Positions 7,724 to 16,359 are shown, counted from the first letter of the stretch. The stretch is 64,000 nucleotides of DNA from Kribbella aluminosa (GCF_017876295.1 NZ_JAGINT010000002.1:2666001-2730000); one strand, 5' to 3'. Numbers and translations are program-made. Notes: generated by a model not told the origin, from the sequence alone.

Positions 7724-8716
7724 TTAGGCCCGTTTCAGGAGGGCCTTGGCGGTGAGGGCTACGGGGGTTTGGGGGTCGTGGGTGAGGGACTCGAGTATGT
7801 CGTGGGTGATCGGCGGCGGGAGTTCGCCGAGGGCCTGGACCAGGCGGAGGCGGGCCTCTGGGGCGGTGTTCGGGGCAGCGAGTTTGTGGGCCAGGGTGGT
7901 GAGGATGTGCGCGGCGGTCCCGGGGGTCGCGGACAGGGCACCGAGGGCCTCGGCGGCGTCGACGTCGTTGGCGCCTTCGATGACGAGGGCAACCAGGGCG
8001 GGTACGGCGGAACGCTCACCGCGGGTGCCGAGGGACAAGGCGGCGTGCTTGCGTACGGCGAGGTCCGGGTCCTTCAGCGCGCCCGTGAGTACGGGGACCG
8101 CGTCAGGCGTGGTGACCTCGGCGATCGCGACGACGGCTCGGCGGCGGATGGTGACGTCCGCCGAGCGGAGGGCGGGCGTCAGGGCGGCCAGTACGTCGTC
8201 CGTGGACCGGGCCAACGCCCAGCGCAGGGCGCCGGCGACGTTGGGGTCGGACTCGGTGAGGAGGGCGGCGGCGAGGATCTCCGTCGGCAGCTCGTCGTCC
8301 GAAGGAGCCAGTACCGCCTGCTGCCGGCGGGCGGCGCTCGGGGAGTTGAGGCTGTGCAGCAGCTCGACGACACGCAGTACGTCGGGCCAGTCGCCGGGGG
8401 TCGCGCCCTCGATGGCGCGCAGCCGGTCGAGGAGTTCCTGTTCGCGGTGCAGGCGTTCCTCGGTACGCCGGATCAGGTCGCCCAGCAGCGCGGGCGCCGC
8501 GAATCCGGGGTCCTCCAGCGCGCGGCCGATCTCGCGCAACGACAGGCCGAGCGAGCGCAACGCCTCGACGTGGAAGATCCGCCGGATGTCGTCGTCGGCG
8601 TACTCCCGGTACCCACCGACCGTCCGGCCGGTGGGCCGCACCAGCCCGAGGGACTCGTAATGCCTGAGCATTCGCGAGCTCACCCCGGACCGGCGGGCCA
8701 CCTCACCGATGAGCAT
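7724..8716 (-). CDS. MerR-family regulator fused to HEAT repeats
   Basis: 330-residue protein. The MerR helix-turn-helix starts directly (MLIGEVARRSGVSSRMLRHY, residues 1-20), followed by the wing and the dimerisation helix to about residue 120. The rest is a series of alpha-helical HEAT-like repeats (for example VTIRRRAVVAIAEV and LAVRKHAALSLG). Start 8716 is chosen because MerR proteins start at this motif and GGGAG precedes it; a longer frame to 8821 would add low-complexity sequence. It overlaps the upstream HEAT gene by 14 bases, implying an operon. The HEAT array may replace the usual effector domain. Ligand unknown. Confidence 0.85.
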   Translation of the reverse strand: MLIGEVARRSGVSSRMLRHYESLGLVRPTGRTVGGYREYADDDIRRIFHVEALRSLGLSLREIGRALEDPGFAAPALLGDLIRRTEERLHREQELLDRLRAIEGATPGDWPDVLRVVELLHSLNSPSAARRQQAVLAPSDDELPTEILAAALLTESDPNVAGALRWALARSTDDVLAALTPALRSADVTIRRRAVVAIAEVTTPDAVPVLTGALKDPDLAVRKHAALSLGTRGERSAVPALVALVIEGANDVDAAEALGALSATPGTAAHILTTLAHKLAAPNTAPEARLRLVQALGELPPPITHDILESLTHDPQTPVALTAKALLKRA

Positions 8717-9368
8717 GCTGCTCCCGGACCTGTTGGGGGCCGAGGGCAACGGCTCGTTTCGCCTCGTCGAGCAATGCGCCGAAGTTCGCGTCCGGGTCGT
8801 GCAGCAGCCGCTCGGTGGCACGGGCGTGCGCCTGCACCTTCGGCTTCGGGCTCGACAGACCGCTCGCCAGCGCAGCCTCGGCCGCGTCGCCCAGCTCGAC
8901 CAGCGCCCGGCTGAGACTCAGCTGTACGTCGCGGTCGCCGCGCCCGAGCTCCGTCACCAGCTCCGCCGCGAGCTGCTGCTCTTCGCCGACCGGAACCAGC
9001 CCGGCCGCCGTACGCCAAGCGGTCCGCCTGACCTCGTCGTTCGGGTCGTGCAGCAGTTGCCGGGTGATCGCCGGCCAGGTCGCCGGGTCCTTGAGCTTCG
9101 ACAGCGTGTGCAGCGCCTGGCTCCGGGCCTGGGCGTTCGCGGAGTCCAGCTCCGCGACCACCAGCGGCACCGTCACGTCGCGCGGCAGCTGGATCAGCGC
9201 CCAGGTGAGCATGTCGCGCACGAAGAAGTCCGGCTCCACCCCGCAGCGCGCCACCAGCACCCGCACCAGCTCCGGATCGGCCTCGGCGCCGACCGCCATC
9301 GCCGCCCGCAGTCGCGTAGACGTGTCCGCCGCCTCCAGCAGGCGCAGGTCGTACTTCGGGTTCACACG
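8703..9368 (-). CDS. HEAT-repeat protein upstream of MerR-HEAT regulator
   Basis: 221-residue all-helical protein built from HEAT repeats (for example NAQARSQALHTLSKLKD and PNDEVRRTAWRTAAGL), with no catalytic motif. GTG at 9368 is preceded by AGGAGG eight bases upstream, better than the ATG at 9416, which lies inside the operator palindrome. It shares repeat style with the downstream MerR-HEAT protein and overlaps it, suggesting that the two interact or diverged by duplication. Function unknown. Confidence 0.8.
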   Translation of the reverse strand, partial: RVNPKYDLRLLEAADTSTRLRAAMAVGAEADPELVRVLVARCGVEPDFFVRDMLTWALIQLPRDVTVPLVVAELDSANAQARSQALHTLSKLKDPATWPAITRQLLHDPNDEVRRTAWRTAAGLVPVGEEQQLAAELVTELGRGDRDVQLSLSRALVELGDAAEAALASGLSSPKPKVQAHARATERLLHDPDANFGALLDEAKRAVALGPQQVREQHAHR

Positions 9369-9391
9369 AACCACCTCCTGCCCACAGTCAA

Positions 9392-9414
9392 GACCTTGAC
9401 ACGGTGTCAAGGTC
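9392..9414. promoter_or_regulatory. Perfect palindrome, probable MerR-type operator/promoter
   Basis: An 11+1+11 base perfect dyad, GACCTTGACAC - G - GTGTCAAGGTC. It contains TTGACA (a consensus -35 element) on each strand and has the CCTTGACAC arms typical of MerR-family operators. It lies 24 bases before the HEAT gene start and 78 bases before the divergent CehA/McbA gene, so it could control either. Most likely bound by the MerR-HEAT protein. Confidence 0.72.
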
Positions 9415-9491
9415 AAGCATCGCCGAAATCCGGAAGCCAGGTGCCGCCGCGGCGGCTAGTCTCGATGGTTGGTCCACGACGAGGAGGCCCT

Positions 9492-11765
9492 GTGTTCCAG
9501 CCGTTGCTGGCATCCGCGACTCGAGCCGTTGAGAAACTTCGTGACATCGGTGAACCACTACCCGACGACCTGACCGGCCGGCTGGCCGCCGCGACCGACG
9601 CCGCACAGGTCGACGAACTGCTCCGCCCGTACGTGATTGTCGAGACCGAGATCGACGAGCAAGGACTGACCGCCAGTACGCCGGGGGCCGCGCCGCCGCG
9701 GCTCGTGCAGCACGGCTGGCGGAGCTTCCTGGTCCGGGTCGCGAACCCGCACGGGCTGCTCGGCGACCTGTCCGCGCCGTCGAACCACGTGCTCGGGAAC
9801 GTCGATTTCCACAGCCATTCGGCGCGGGTCGCGATGCCGGACACGCTGACCGTCGTACCGCGGATCGAGAACAGCCGGCTGGAGGTGAAACTCGCCGGTC
9901 CGACGGATGTGTCCGGCGTGGACGTCGAGTACAAGGTGATCAGCCTGTACAGCCGCGACGGTGGCACGCACGGCGGTCAGCTCTCGTTCGTGCTGGCCGT
10001 CGAGGAGGCGTTCGACAGCATCACCCGTCCGCCGATACAGAAGGCCTGGCAGCGGATGGGGTTCGAGACCCGCCCGTACGCCGCGAAGTACGACTTCGAG
10101 TGCGCGCCCGCCCGCGACCTCCGCCTCGACGTCCGAGAGCCCGACGGCAGCAGCAGCGTGGCGGCGCTGACCGTCCGCGACGCCCAGCGCCGCGCGTACC
10201 CGTCGAAGGCGATGCGGCTGGCGCCGGACATGTTCTTCCACGATCACGTGTACCGGGCGACCGGCGAGGTGCTCACGCTCCCGGCCGGGCGGTACGAGAT
10301 CGCCGCGCGGCGCGGCCCGGAGTACCGCGAGGTGTACGTCGAGGTCGACGTGGCGGCGGACACCGAGTCGCTGACGATCGAGCTCGACCGCTGGGCCGAT
10401 CCGGCCGCGCATGGGTACTACTCGGGCGACCCGCACATCCACGCCGGCGGCTGCTCGCACTACAACGTCCCGTCCGAGGGTGTCACACCGGAGACGATGA
10501 TCCGGCACGTCCGCGGCGAGGGTCTGTGGATGGGCAGCGTGCTCACCTGGGGACCGTGCTACTACCACCAGAAGCAGTTCTTCAGCGGCTCGTCGATCAG
10601 CCCGCGCGCCGAGCTCGAGTACCCGGCGATGCAGCAGGCGCAGGGGATGACGTGGGACCCGCAGGACACCGACCGCGACGGCCAGAGCCTGCTGCGGTAC
10701 GACCTCGAGGTGTCGGGGTTCCCGTCCAGCCACTCGGGGCACGTCATCCTGCTCGGGCTCACCGACCAGGACTACCCGGGGACCAAGCTGATCGAGGACT
10801 GGCCGTCGTGGAACCTCCCGGTGATGCGTTGGGGGCACGCGCAGAACGCGCTGGTCGGATACGCGCACTGCGGCCTCGGGCTCGCGGTCGACACCGACGA
10901 GCTGCCGAACTACGTCGTACCGGGGTTCCAGTCGATCGGGTCCAACGAGATCGTCGTCGACGTGCCGCTGGGGGCGGCCGACTTCCAGTGCGGGGCCGAG
11001 TTCGCGCCGGCGGCCGAGCTGAACATCTGGTACCACCTGCTGAACGTCGGCTACCGCACGTTGATGCTCGGCGAGACCGACTACCCGTGCATCTACGACG
11101 ACGGCCCGGGCGTCGGGCGCACGTACGTCCAACTCCCCGAGCCGCCGCAAGGCCCGCAGGCCCTGGAGACGTGGCTCGGCGGGTTGAAGGACAGGGCGTC
11201 GTACTTCGGGGACGGCCGCAGCCATGTCTACGACTTCGCGGTCAACGGCTCCGCTGGGCGTGAGGTCGGCGTCGAGGCCCCGGGACCGGTGAAGGTGACG
11301 GCCACGGTCGCGGCCTGGCTGCCGGAACTGCCGCCGGCGCCACCGGCTGCGGGTCAGCCGGTGTACTCCGCGCCGGTCGGCTGGCACCTCGAGCGGTCGC
11401 GGATCGGGCAGACCCGCAACGTTCTCGTCGAGGTGCTGGTGAACGGCGTACCGGTCGACTCCCGGGAGCTCGTTGCTGACGGCAACGAGCAGCCGCTGGA
11501 GTTCGACCTGGACCTGGAGCGGTCGTCCTGGGTCGCGGTGCGGATCCTGCGCAGCGTCCACACCCAGCCGGTCTTCGTCGAGATCGCCGGGCAGCCGATC
11601 CGGGCGTCGCGGCGCAGCGCGCAGTGGTTGCACGACTCGGTCGACGCGCTGTGGAAGGCGAAGTCGGGCTTCATCCGCGACGGCGAACGCGACGCGGCAC
11701 GGTCGGCGTACGACGAGGCCCAGGCCGCCTACCTGACCCGGCGCGACGAATGCGAGGTGGACTGA
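9492..11765 (+). CDS. CehA/McbA-type metallohydrolase (PHP-like)
   Basis: 757-residue protein. The central and C-terminal part carries metal-binding signatures of the CehA/McbA family, related to PHP phosphoesterases: GYYSGDPHIHAGGCSHY (the HxH site), GYAHCGLGL and a GETDYPC strand. The N terminus has beta-rich domains, including VDFHSHSARVAMPDTLTVVP. CehA and McbA hydrolyse carbaryl, but most relatives act on unknown esters or phosphoesters. GTG at 9492 follows GAGGAGG (9481-9487); upstream in-frame sequence to 8709 is only the shadow of the HEAT gene. No signal peptide seen. Overlaps the next gene as TGATG. Confidence 0.72.
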   Translation: MFQPLLASATRAVEKLRDIGEPLPDDLTGRLAAATDAAQVDELLRPYVIVETEIDEQGLTASTPGAAPPRLVQHGWRSFLVRVANPHGLLGDLSAPSNHVLGNVDFHSHSARVAMPDTLTVVPRIENSRLEVKLAGPTDVSGVDVEYKVISLYSRDGGTHGGQLSFVLAVEEAFDSITRPPIQKAWQRMGFETRPYAAKYDFECAPARDLRLDVREPDGSSSVAALTVRDAQRRAYPSKAMRLAPDMFFHDHVYRATGEVLTLPAGRYEIAARRGPEYREVYVEVDVAADTESLTIELDRWADPAAHGYYSGDPHIHAGGCSHYNVPSEGVTPETMIRHVRGEGLWMGSVLTWGPCYYHQKQFFSGSSISPRAELEYPAMQQAQGMTWDPQDTDRDGQSLLRYDLEVSGFPSSHSGHVILLGLTDQDYPGTKLIEDWPSWNLPVMRWGHAQNALVGYAHCGLGLAVDTDELPNYVVPGFQSIGSNEIVVDVPLGAADFQCGAEFAPAAELNIWYHLLNVGYRTLMLGETDYPCIYDDGPGVGRTYVQLPEPPQGPQALETWLGGLKDRASYFGDGRSHVYDFAVNGSAGREVGVEAPGPVKVTATVAAWLPELPPAPPAAGQPVYSAPVGWHLERSRIGQTRNVLVEVLVNGVPVDSRELVADGNEQPLEFDLDLERSSWVAVRILRSVHTQPVFVEIAGQPIRASRRSAQWLHDSVDALWKAKSGFIRDGERDAARSAYDEAQAAYLTRRDECEVD

Positions 11766-12163
11766 TGGCGGGCTGCTGCGATCCGGTCGAGACGACCGCG
11801 GCGATCTCGGTGGTGATCAATCCGGAGGCCCGGGTGAACGTCGCCCGGACCGGCAACCGGGTGCCGAGCCTGGCCGCCGGTGAGTGGCACACGATCGAGT
11901 TCCCGATCGTCAACACCGGGTACGTGACCGGTCAGCTGGTGATCGAGAGCGACCCGGTCCCGGGCGTCGAGCTGGACCTGCCGGTGCACGAGCTCACCGG
12001 CCAGCCGACTCAGGACGGCAGCCTCCGGGTGCGGTTCGACGTACCGACGGTTGTCGACGTCACGCTGCGCTTCCGTGCGTTGGGCTCGCTCGGCGGGCTC
12101 GCCCTCCACAGCTCCCTGCACCTGATCCTCCGATCCCACCGGGCACTCCTCCCACTCGCCTGA
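11765..12163 (+). CDS. Hypothetical beta-rich partner of the CehA/McbA protein
   Basis: 132-residue protein starting MAGCCDPVETT, with predicted beta strands throughout (HTIEFPIVNTGYVTGQLVIE, GVELDLPVHELTG) and no catalytic residues I recognise. The pattern, a discussion of an extracellular-type Ig-like or NPCBM-like fold, is only impressionistic. Its ATG overlaps the stop of the metallohydrolase (TGATG), so the pair should be translated together, suggesting a dedicated accessory or binding subunit. Family not recognised. Confidence 0.6.
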   Translation: MAGCCDPVETTAAISVVINPEARVNVARTGNRVPSLAAGEWHTIEFPIVNTGYVTGQLVIESDPVPGVELDLPVHELTGQPTQDGSLRVRFDVPTVVDVTLRFRALGSLGGLALHSSLHLILRSHRALLPLA

Positions 12164-12169
12164 GAAAGA

Positions 12170-12505
12170 GTAGGAAAGAGCCGGGAAAGAAGAGAGAGTC
12201 AGCCTGAATCCGTGGATGGTAGGACCTTGGCGGTGAAGTGAGTGGTCCGGTTCCACTTCATGTGGGCACCATCTCAGGGGTTGGCCTCTGAGATGGTTCC
12301 TTCGCCCCTGGCATGCGGTGGGCGAAGGAACGATGTGAGAGGTCAACCCCTTGGATTACGGCGATTCGGCCGGCTGGGCGGCTGAGGCGGGCCCACCTCT
12401 GCAGTCCAAGCTCAGATCCGTGGAAGGTCGGCCGCCCAGGTGGCCAAGGGTGCCAAGGGTGCCGAACCACCGGCGATCTGAGGGGTTATCCACCGGTGGT
12501 GGGGG
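12170..12505. other. Non-coding stretch with nested inverted repeats
   Basis: About 375 bases without a credible gene between convergent genes. Four dyads are present: CCATCTCAG 12269-12277 with CTGAGATGG 12288-12296; TTCCTTCGCCC 12297-12307 with its exact complement 12320-12330; CTGGGCGGC 12374-12382 with GCCGCCCAG 12431-12439; ACCACCGG 12466-12473 with CCGGTGGT 12493-12500. In addition AGGGGTTGGCCTCT (12276-12289) can pair with AGAGGTCAACCCCT (12338-12351, one wobble), which competes with the first hairpin. It may be a structured RNA, a switch or a terminator array; no T-rich tract follows. Confidence 0.5.
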
Positions 12506-12539
12506 TTCTCTGCTGGTGTGCGCGATTGAGTTGCCGTCC

Positions 12540-13457
12540 TCATGAGCGAACGCGGATGATCGTCTTTCCCTTGGTGCGTTCGGTTGAGTTGAAGGTGGCG
12601 ACGGCGTCGTCGAGGGTCGCCAGCGTGCCGATGTTGGTGCGCAGGCGGCCGTCGCGGATGCGTTGGGCGAGTTCGGTCAGTTGGGTGCGGTCGGCCTCGA
12701 CGACGAAGTCGATCGCGAGGCCGTCGGCGGGGCGTGCCTCGACCGGGCCGACGACGGAGATCAGGATTCCGCCGGGGCGGATCAGTGCCGCGGACCGCTT
12801 CTGGATGTCGCCGCCGATGACGTCGAACACCAGGTCGACGCCGCCGACGTCCTCCAGTACGTCGTTGCCGAGGTCAACGAACTCCTGCGCGCCGAAGTCG
12901 AGCGCCTGCTGCCGATCGGCGGCGCGTCCGGTGCCGATGACGTAGGCGCCGGCCTCGCGGGCGAGCTGCGTCACCATCGTCCCGACCGCCCCGGCCGCGC
13001 CGTGCGCGAGCACGGTCTGCCCCCCGCGCAGACGCCCTAGGTCGAACAGCCCTTGCCATGCGGTCAGCCCTGAGATCGGCAGGCTCGCGCCCACCGTGAA
13101 GTCGACGTCGCCCGGCAGTGGCGCGAGGTTACGGGCCTCGACGGCCACGTACTCGGCCAGCGTGCCGTCCCGATGCCAGTCGGTCAGCCCGAACACCCGC
13201 TGGCCCACCGCGAGCCCAGTCGTGCCGTAGCCGAGGGCGGTGACCACTCCGGCCAGTTCGTGGCCGGGGATCGACGGCGCCCGGTCCCGGTCGGCGCGAT
13301 CGGTCCAGGTCGACGGCCACTCCAACTCGGTCGGGACGTACCCCGACGCATGAACCTCCACGATGACGTCGTTGATCGCCGCCGGCGGCTCAGGGCGCTC
13401 GGCCAGCGTCATCCCGGCCGTTCCCGCAGCCTGGTCCGTCACCACGATCGCCTTCAT
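12540..13457 (-). CDS. NADPH-dependent zinc-less MDR oxidoreductase (quinone-reductase-like)
   Basis: 305-residue medium-chain reductase. N-terminal GroES-like domain contains IPGHELAGVVTALG; the Rossmann part has VLAHGAAGAVGTMVTQLA, the AxGxxG-type NADPH motif. Structural-zinc cysteines are absent, so it belongs to the quinone oxidoreductase/enone reductase branch, which reduces electrophilic alpha,beta-unsaturated carbonyls or quinones. Divergent from a TetR gene with an operator between them, so expression is probably induced by a compound sensed by that repressor. Confidence 0.87.
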   Translation of the reverse strand: MKAIVVTDQAAGTAGMTLAERPEPPAAINDVIVEVHASGYVPTELEWPSTWTDRADRDRAPSIPGHELAGVVTALGYGTTGLAVGQRVFGLTDWHRDGTLAEYVAVEARNLAPLPGDVDFTVGASLPISGLTAWQGLFDLGRLRGGQTVLAHGAAGAVGTMVTQLAREAGAYVIGTGRAADRQQALDFGAQEFVDLGNDVLEDVGGVDLVFDVIGGDIQKRSAALIRPGGILISVVGPVEARPADGLAIDFVVEADRTQLTELAQRIRDGRLRTNIGTLATLDDAVATFNSTERTKGKTIIRVRS

Positions 13458-13474
13458 CAGGAACCTCCCAAGAT

Positions 13475-13490
13475 TGGACTATTTCGTCCA
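13475..13490. promoter_or_regulatory. Putative TetR operator between oxidoreductase and tetR genes
   Basis: Small dyad TGGAC-TATTTC-GTCCA in a short A/T-rich island 18 bases from the oxidoreductase start and 55 bases from the TetR start. Matching arms and divergent arrangement fit binding by the adjacent TetR protein with dual control. Confidence 0.55.
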
Positions 13491-13544
13491 GAGTATTACG
13501 GCGTCGTACGGTCGGCAACCGCCGGGGGCGGTACCGTTGGCGTC

Positions 13545-14177
13545 GTGACTCGAGGAACCGCGGCGGACGCCCAGCCTCGCCGCCTGACGTCGCGCGGCAT
13601 CGCGACCCGGGCGCGCATCGTCGGCGCGGCCGCGGACCTGATGTACGTCCGCGGCGTCAACGCCACCACCCTCGACGATGTCCGCGCGGCGAGCGGTACC
13701 AGCAAGTCCCAGCTCTACCAGCACTTCGCCGACAAGGACCAATTAGTCCGAGCGGTCGTCTCACTGCGGGCCGGTCAGGTCCTCGAACGCGAGCAGGGCT
13801 ACCTGGAGCGGCTGCGTTCGTTCCGCGGACTGCTGCGCTGGCGGGACGCTTTGGTCCAACGTAACGCCCTGCAGAACGGTGCGTACGGCTGCGCCCTCGG
13901 CTCCATGGCAAGCGAGCTGTCCGACCAGGACGACGAAGCCCGCGCGACACTGGCCGAGACCTTCGCGGAGTGGACCGGCCTGATCGCCGCCGGCCTTCGC
14001 CGAATGCAGACCAGCGGCGCCCTCAGCGAATCCGCCGACCCCGGCAAACTGGCCGTCGGCCTGATGGCCGCACTGCAGGGCGGCTACCTCCTCGCCGAGA
14101 CCCAGCACGACATCACACCGATGGAAACCGCCCTCGACATGGCCCTCGACCACATTCGCTCGTTCCTCACCAAGTGA
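13545..14177 (+). CDS. TetR/AcrR-family transcriptional repressor
   Basis: 210-residue DNA-binding protein. The helix-turn-helix lies at about residues 17-62 (RARIVGAAADLMYVRGVNAT, then SKSQLYQHFADKDQLVRAVV). The C-terminal ligand domain resembles the TetR_C group with GAYGCALGSMASEL. GTG at 13545 gives a normal-length protein; upstream frame is antisense to the oxidoreductase. Divergent partner at 12540-13457 is its likely target. Confidence 0.88.
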   Translation: MTRGTAADAQPRRLTSRGIATRARIVGAAADLMYVRGVNATTLDDVRAASGTSKSQLYQHFADKDQLVRAVVSLRAGQVLEREQGYLERLRSFRGLLRWRDALVQRNALQNGAYGCALGSMASELSDQDDEARATLAETFAEWTGLIAAGLRRMQTSGALSESADPGKLAVGLMAALQGGYLLAETQHDITPMETALDMALDHIRSFLTK

Positions 14178-14226
14178 AGATCTCTCGGTAGAGGCCTTCA
14201 CCCTGGCTGGTGGTGCGGCTCGTAGG

Positions 14227-14952
14227 TCACGGCGGCCATGAGAGGTGGTTGATGCCTTCGCTGGTGACTCGGATCTGGAGTTCGGCGGCCACCGCGGGGC
14301 CGAGGTTTCCGACGTCGACCAGTACGGTTTCGCCGGTGACGGTGAGCAGTCTGATGGCACACTCGGCAGTCAAGGCTGCCCAGAGGATGTCGTCGCGCGG
14401 GTTCGGAATGCCCAGCAGTTCGGTGATCACGCCGTCGATCGGCTCCGGATCCAGCCAGCGGCCTGAGGGTGGGGTGGAGCCTGGTGTGCGGTCGACCCAG
14501 ATGATCGTGTTGTCCACGGCTTCAGGTGCAGGTGGATCGTCGTTGTGCGCGGGGAGAGCGAAACGTGGCGGATTCTGTCTCGAGCTCCCGGACAGCTGGA
14601 GCCTGGACTCGGTCTGGATGGCCGGCGCGAGTGCGTCCAGCGCATGGGCGACGTAGTACCCGTCCGGCCCGTGCGACATGATCCGGGCCAGCGGCCCCGG
14701 GAAGCTGATCCCGTGCCCGTCGTCGTGCAACTCGGTGAAGAGGATCCGGGCCTGCGGAAACTTCTGCCGCAGGCTCCCGAGCAACTGCCCACTCACCACC
14801 GGCGTGAGCAGGATGTTCGCGGTCGACGGCGCCGTCCTGATGTCCACCACGACGTACCCCTCGCCGAGCAGTTCACTCAGCTCGGCTCTGGCACCGGCGG
14901 ACAGCGGCATACCGGTCACCACCAGAACGTCCCCAGAACCGCCAGCACCCAT
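14227..14952 (-). CDS. Protein of unknown function
   Basis: 241-residue soluble protein beginning MGAGGSGDVLVVTGMPLSAG. The first 110 residues look alpha/beta (VLVVTGM, YVVVDIRT, ARILFTELHDDGHG) and include STANILLTPVVSGQLLGSL. The C-terminal part has a helical segment (DDILWAALTAECAIRLLTVT) and beta strands. I do not recognise the family; no signal peptide, membrane segment or metal motif is evident. It is monocistronic, bounded upstream by a strong hairpin. GC bias at third codon positions supports real coding. Confidence 0.6.
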   Translation of the reverse strand: MGAGGSGDVLVVTGMPLSAGARAELSELLGEGYVVVDIRTAPSTANILLTPVVSGQLLGSLRQKFPQARILFTELHDDGHGISFPGPLARIMSHGPDGYYVAHALDALAPAIQTESRLQLSGSSRQNPPRFALPAHNDDPPAPEAVDNTIIWVDRTPGSTPPSGRWLDPEPIDGVITELLGIPNPRDDILWAALTAECAIRLLTVTGETVLVDVGNLGPAVAAELQIRVTSEGINHLSWPP

Positions 14953-14996
14953 GCGCCGACGCTACCTGACGAGCGTCCCTGCGGCCCCGGGCAACC

Positions 14997-15049
14997 TTGA
15001 GAACCCACCAACCACTTTTACCCACGCGATGTGGTTGGTGGGTTCTCAA
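14997..15049. terminator. Perfect 19-bp inverted repeat, probable terminator
   Basis: Arms TTGAGAACCCACCAACCAC (14997-15015) and its exact complement (15031-15049), with a 15-base loop containing TTTT. It lies between the 3' end of the flavin monooxygenase gene (ends 15106) and the start of the gene at 14952, both minus strand, so it most likely terminates the monooxygenase transcript. Confidence 0.65.
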
Positions 15050-15105
15050 AGCCGGGTCCTGGTCAGCCCGACGCCGCCGGACAGCAATGCCCCGGGGCCA
15101 GGACG

Positions 15106-16359
15106 CTAGCTGTTCCAGCGGGTTTTGTAGGTGAGGTAATTCCGCTGGGTTGCGATGTGGTCGGCGATGTACTTGGCGTCGTGCCAGACGCCCCAGATGA
15201 AGCTGGAGCCGCGGCGGGAGAGCCAGGGGAGGCCGACGAAGTAGACGCCGGGTTCGGTGGAGACGCCGCGGCGCTGGCGGGGGCGGCCCGATTCGTCGAA
15301 GGCGTCGACCTGGAGCCACGTGTAGTCGGTGGCGTAGCCGGTGGCCCAGAGGATGCAGCTGATGCCGCCCAGGTCGAGTTCGAGGAGCGGGTCGGTGACG
15401 GACTCGGGGTCGGGGCCGAGGGCGCGGGCCGCGGGTTCCTCGGGGAGGTCCAGGCCGTTGCGTTCGACGTACGCGTCGGCCTGGTCGAGCAGGGCAAGGT
15501 AGTTCGCGTCGCCGCGGGCGATGTTCTCGCCGAGGTCGTTCGCGAACCGCAGTACGCCGTTGTCGTACGACGCGGTCATGCCGGCCAGCTGGATGCCCGA
15601 GGCGGCCAACGCGCGGAAGTCGACGGTGTGGCCGCCGTTCGCGCCGCTGACCGCGATCGTGACGTGCTCGGCGCCGGCCGGTGGTGTCTCCAGGTCCCAG
15701 AGGCCGAGGACCCCGAGCCACCAGCAGAAGTCGCGGCCGCGGTAGCTGCGCGGCGGCCGGTCGTGCGGGCCGACCGAGAGGTACACCTGCCGCCCGGACC
15801 GGCGGAGCTCGTCGGCGATCTGGACGCCGGACGAACCGGCTCCGACCACGAGTACGGCGCCCGCGGGCAGCTCGCCGGGATTGCGGTACGCGTTGGAATG
15901 CAGCTGCACCGGGCCTGCGTTGGCCGGGACGATCGGGGGAATGACCGGCCGCTGGAACGGCCCGGTCGCGGCGACGACGAAGCGGGTGTCGACGGTGCCG
16001 TCCGAGGTCTCCACGCGGAAACCGGGACGGCCGTCGTGCCTGCGGACCGACGTGACCTCGACACCGGTCCGGATCGGCGCGGAGATCTTCTCGGCGTACG
16101 CGACGAAGTAGTCGGCGACCTCGTCCTTCCCGGCGAAGCCGTCGGGGTCCAGGTCGAAGAACTCCAGCCCGGGGAACCGATCGTGCCAGGCGGGCCCGTT
16201 CGCGACCAGGGAGTCCCAGCGCGCGGTCCGCCAGCGTTCGGCGACCCGGTCCCGTTCCAGGACCAGATGCGGTACGCCGAGGTTGCCCAGGTGCTCGCTC
16301 ATCGCGACGCCGGCTTGGCCCGCGCCCACGACGACGACCTCCACCTCCAGGTTCGACAT
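15106..16359 (-). CDS. FAD/NADPH-dependent monooxygenase (flavin-containing monooxygenase-like)
   Basis: 417-residue flavoprotein. An N-terminal FAD motif VVVGAGQAGVAMSEHL (GxGxxG) is followed mid-protein by a second nucleotide motif VLVVGAGSSGVQIADEL for NADPH, the layout of class B monooxygenases and CzcO/YUC-like enzymes. C-terminal LWATGYATDYTWL matches the conserved ATG-x3-D motif. It could oxygenate an amine, sulfide or indole compound. ATG has GGAGG upstream. Divergently transcribed from the LysR gene 124 bases away, which may regulate it. Confidence 0.85.
   Translation of the reverse strand: MSNLEVEVVVVGAGQAGVAMSEHLGNLGVPHLVLERDRVAERWRTARWDSLVANGPAWHDRFPGLEFFDLDPDGFAGKDEVADYFVAYAEKISAPIRTGVEVTSVRRHDGRPGFRVETSDGTVDTRFVVAATGPFQRPVIPPIVPANAGPVQLHSNAYRNPGELPAGAVLVVGAGSSGVQIADELRRSGRQVYLSVGPHDRPPRSYRGRDFCWWLGVLGLWDLETPPAGAEHVTIAVSGANGGHTVDFRALAASGIQLAGMTASYDNGVLRFANDLGENIARGDANYLALLDQADAYVERNGLDLPEEPAARALGPDPESVTDPLLELDLGGISCILWATGYATDYTWLQVDAFDESGRPRQRRGVSTEPGVYFVGLPWLSRRGSSFIWGVWHDAKYIADHIATQRNYLTYKTRWNS

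Noticed and set aside
8709..9491. Apparent 260-residue N-terminal extension of the CehA/McbA-type protein
   Set aside because: It is the antisense of the HEAT gene, arginine-rich with no domain; GTG 9492 has a strong GAGGAGG.
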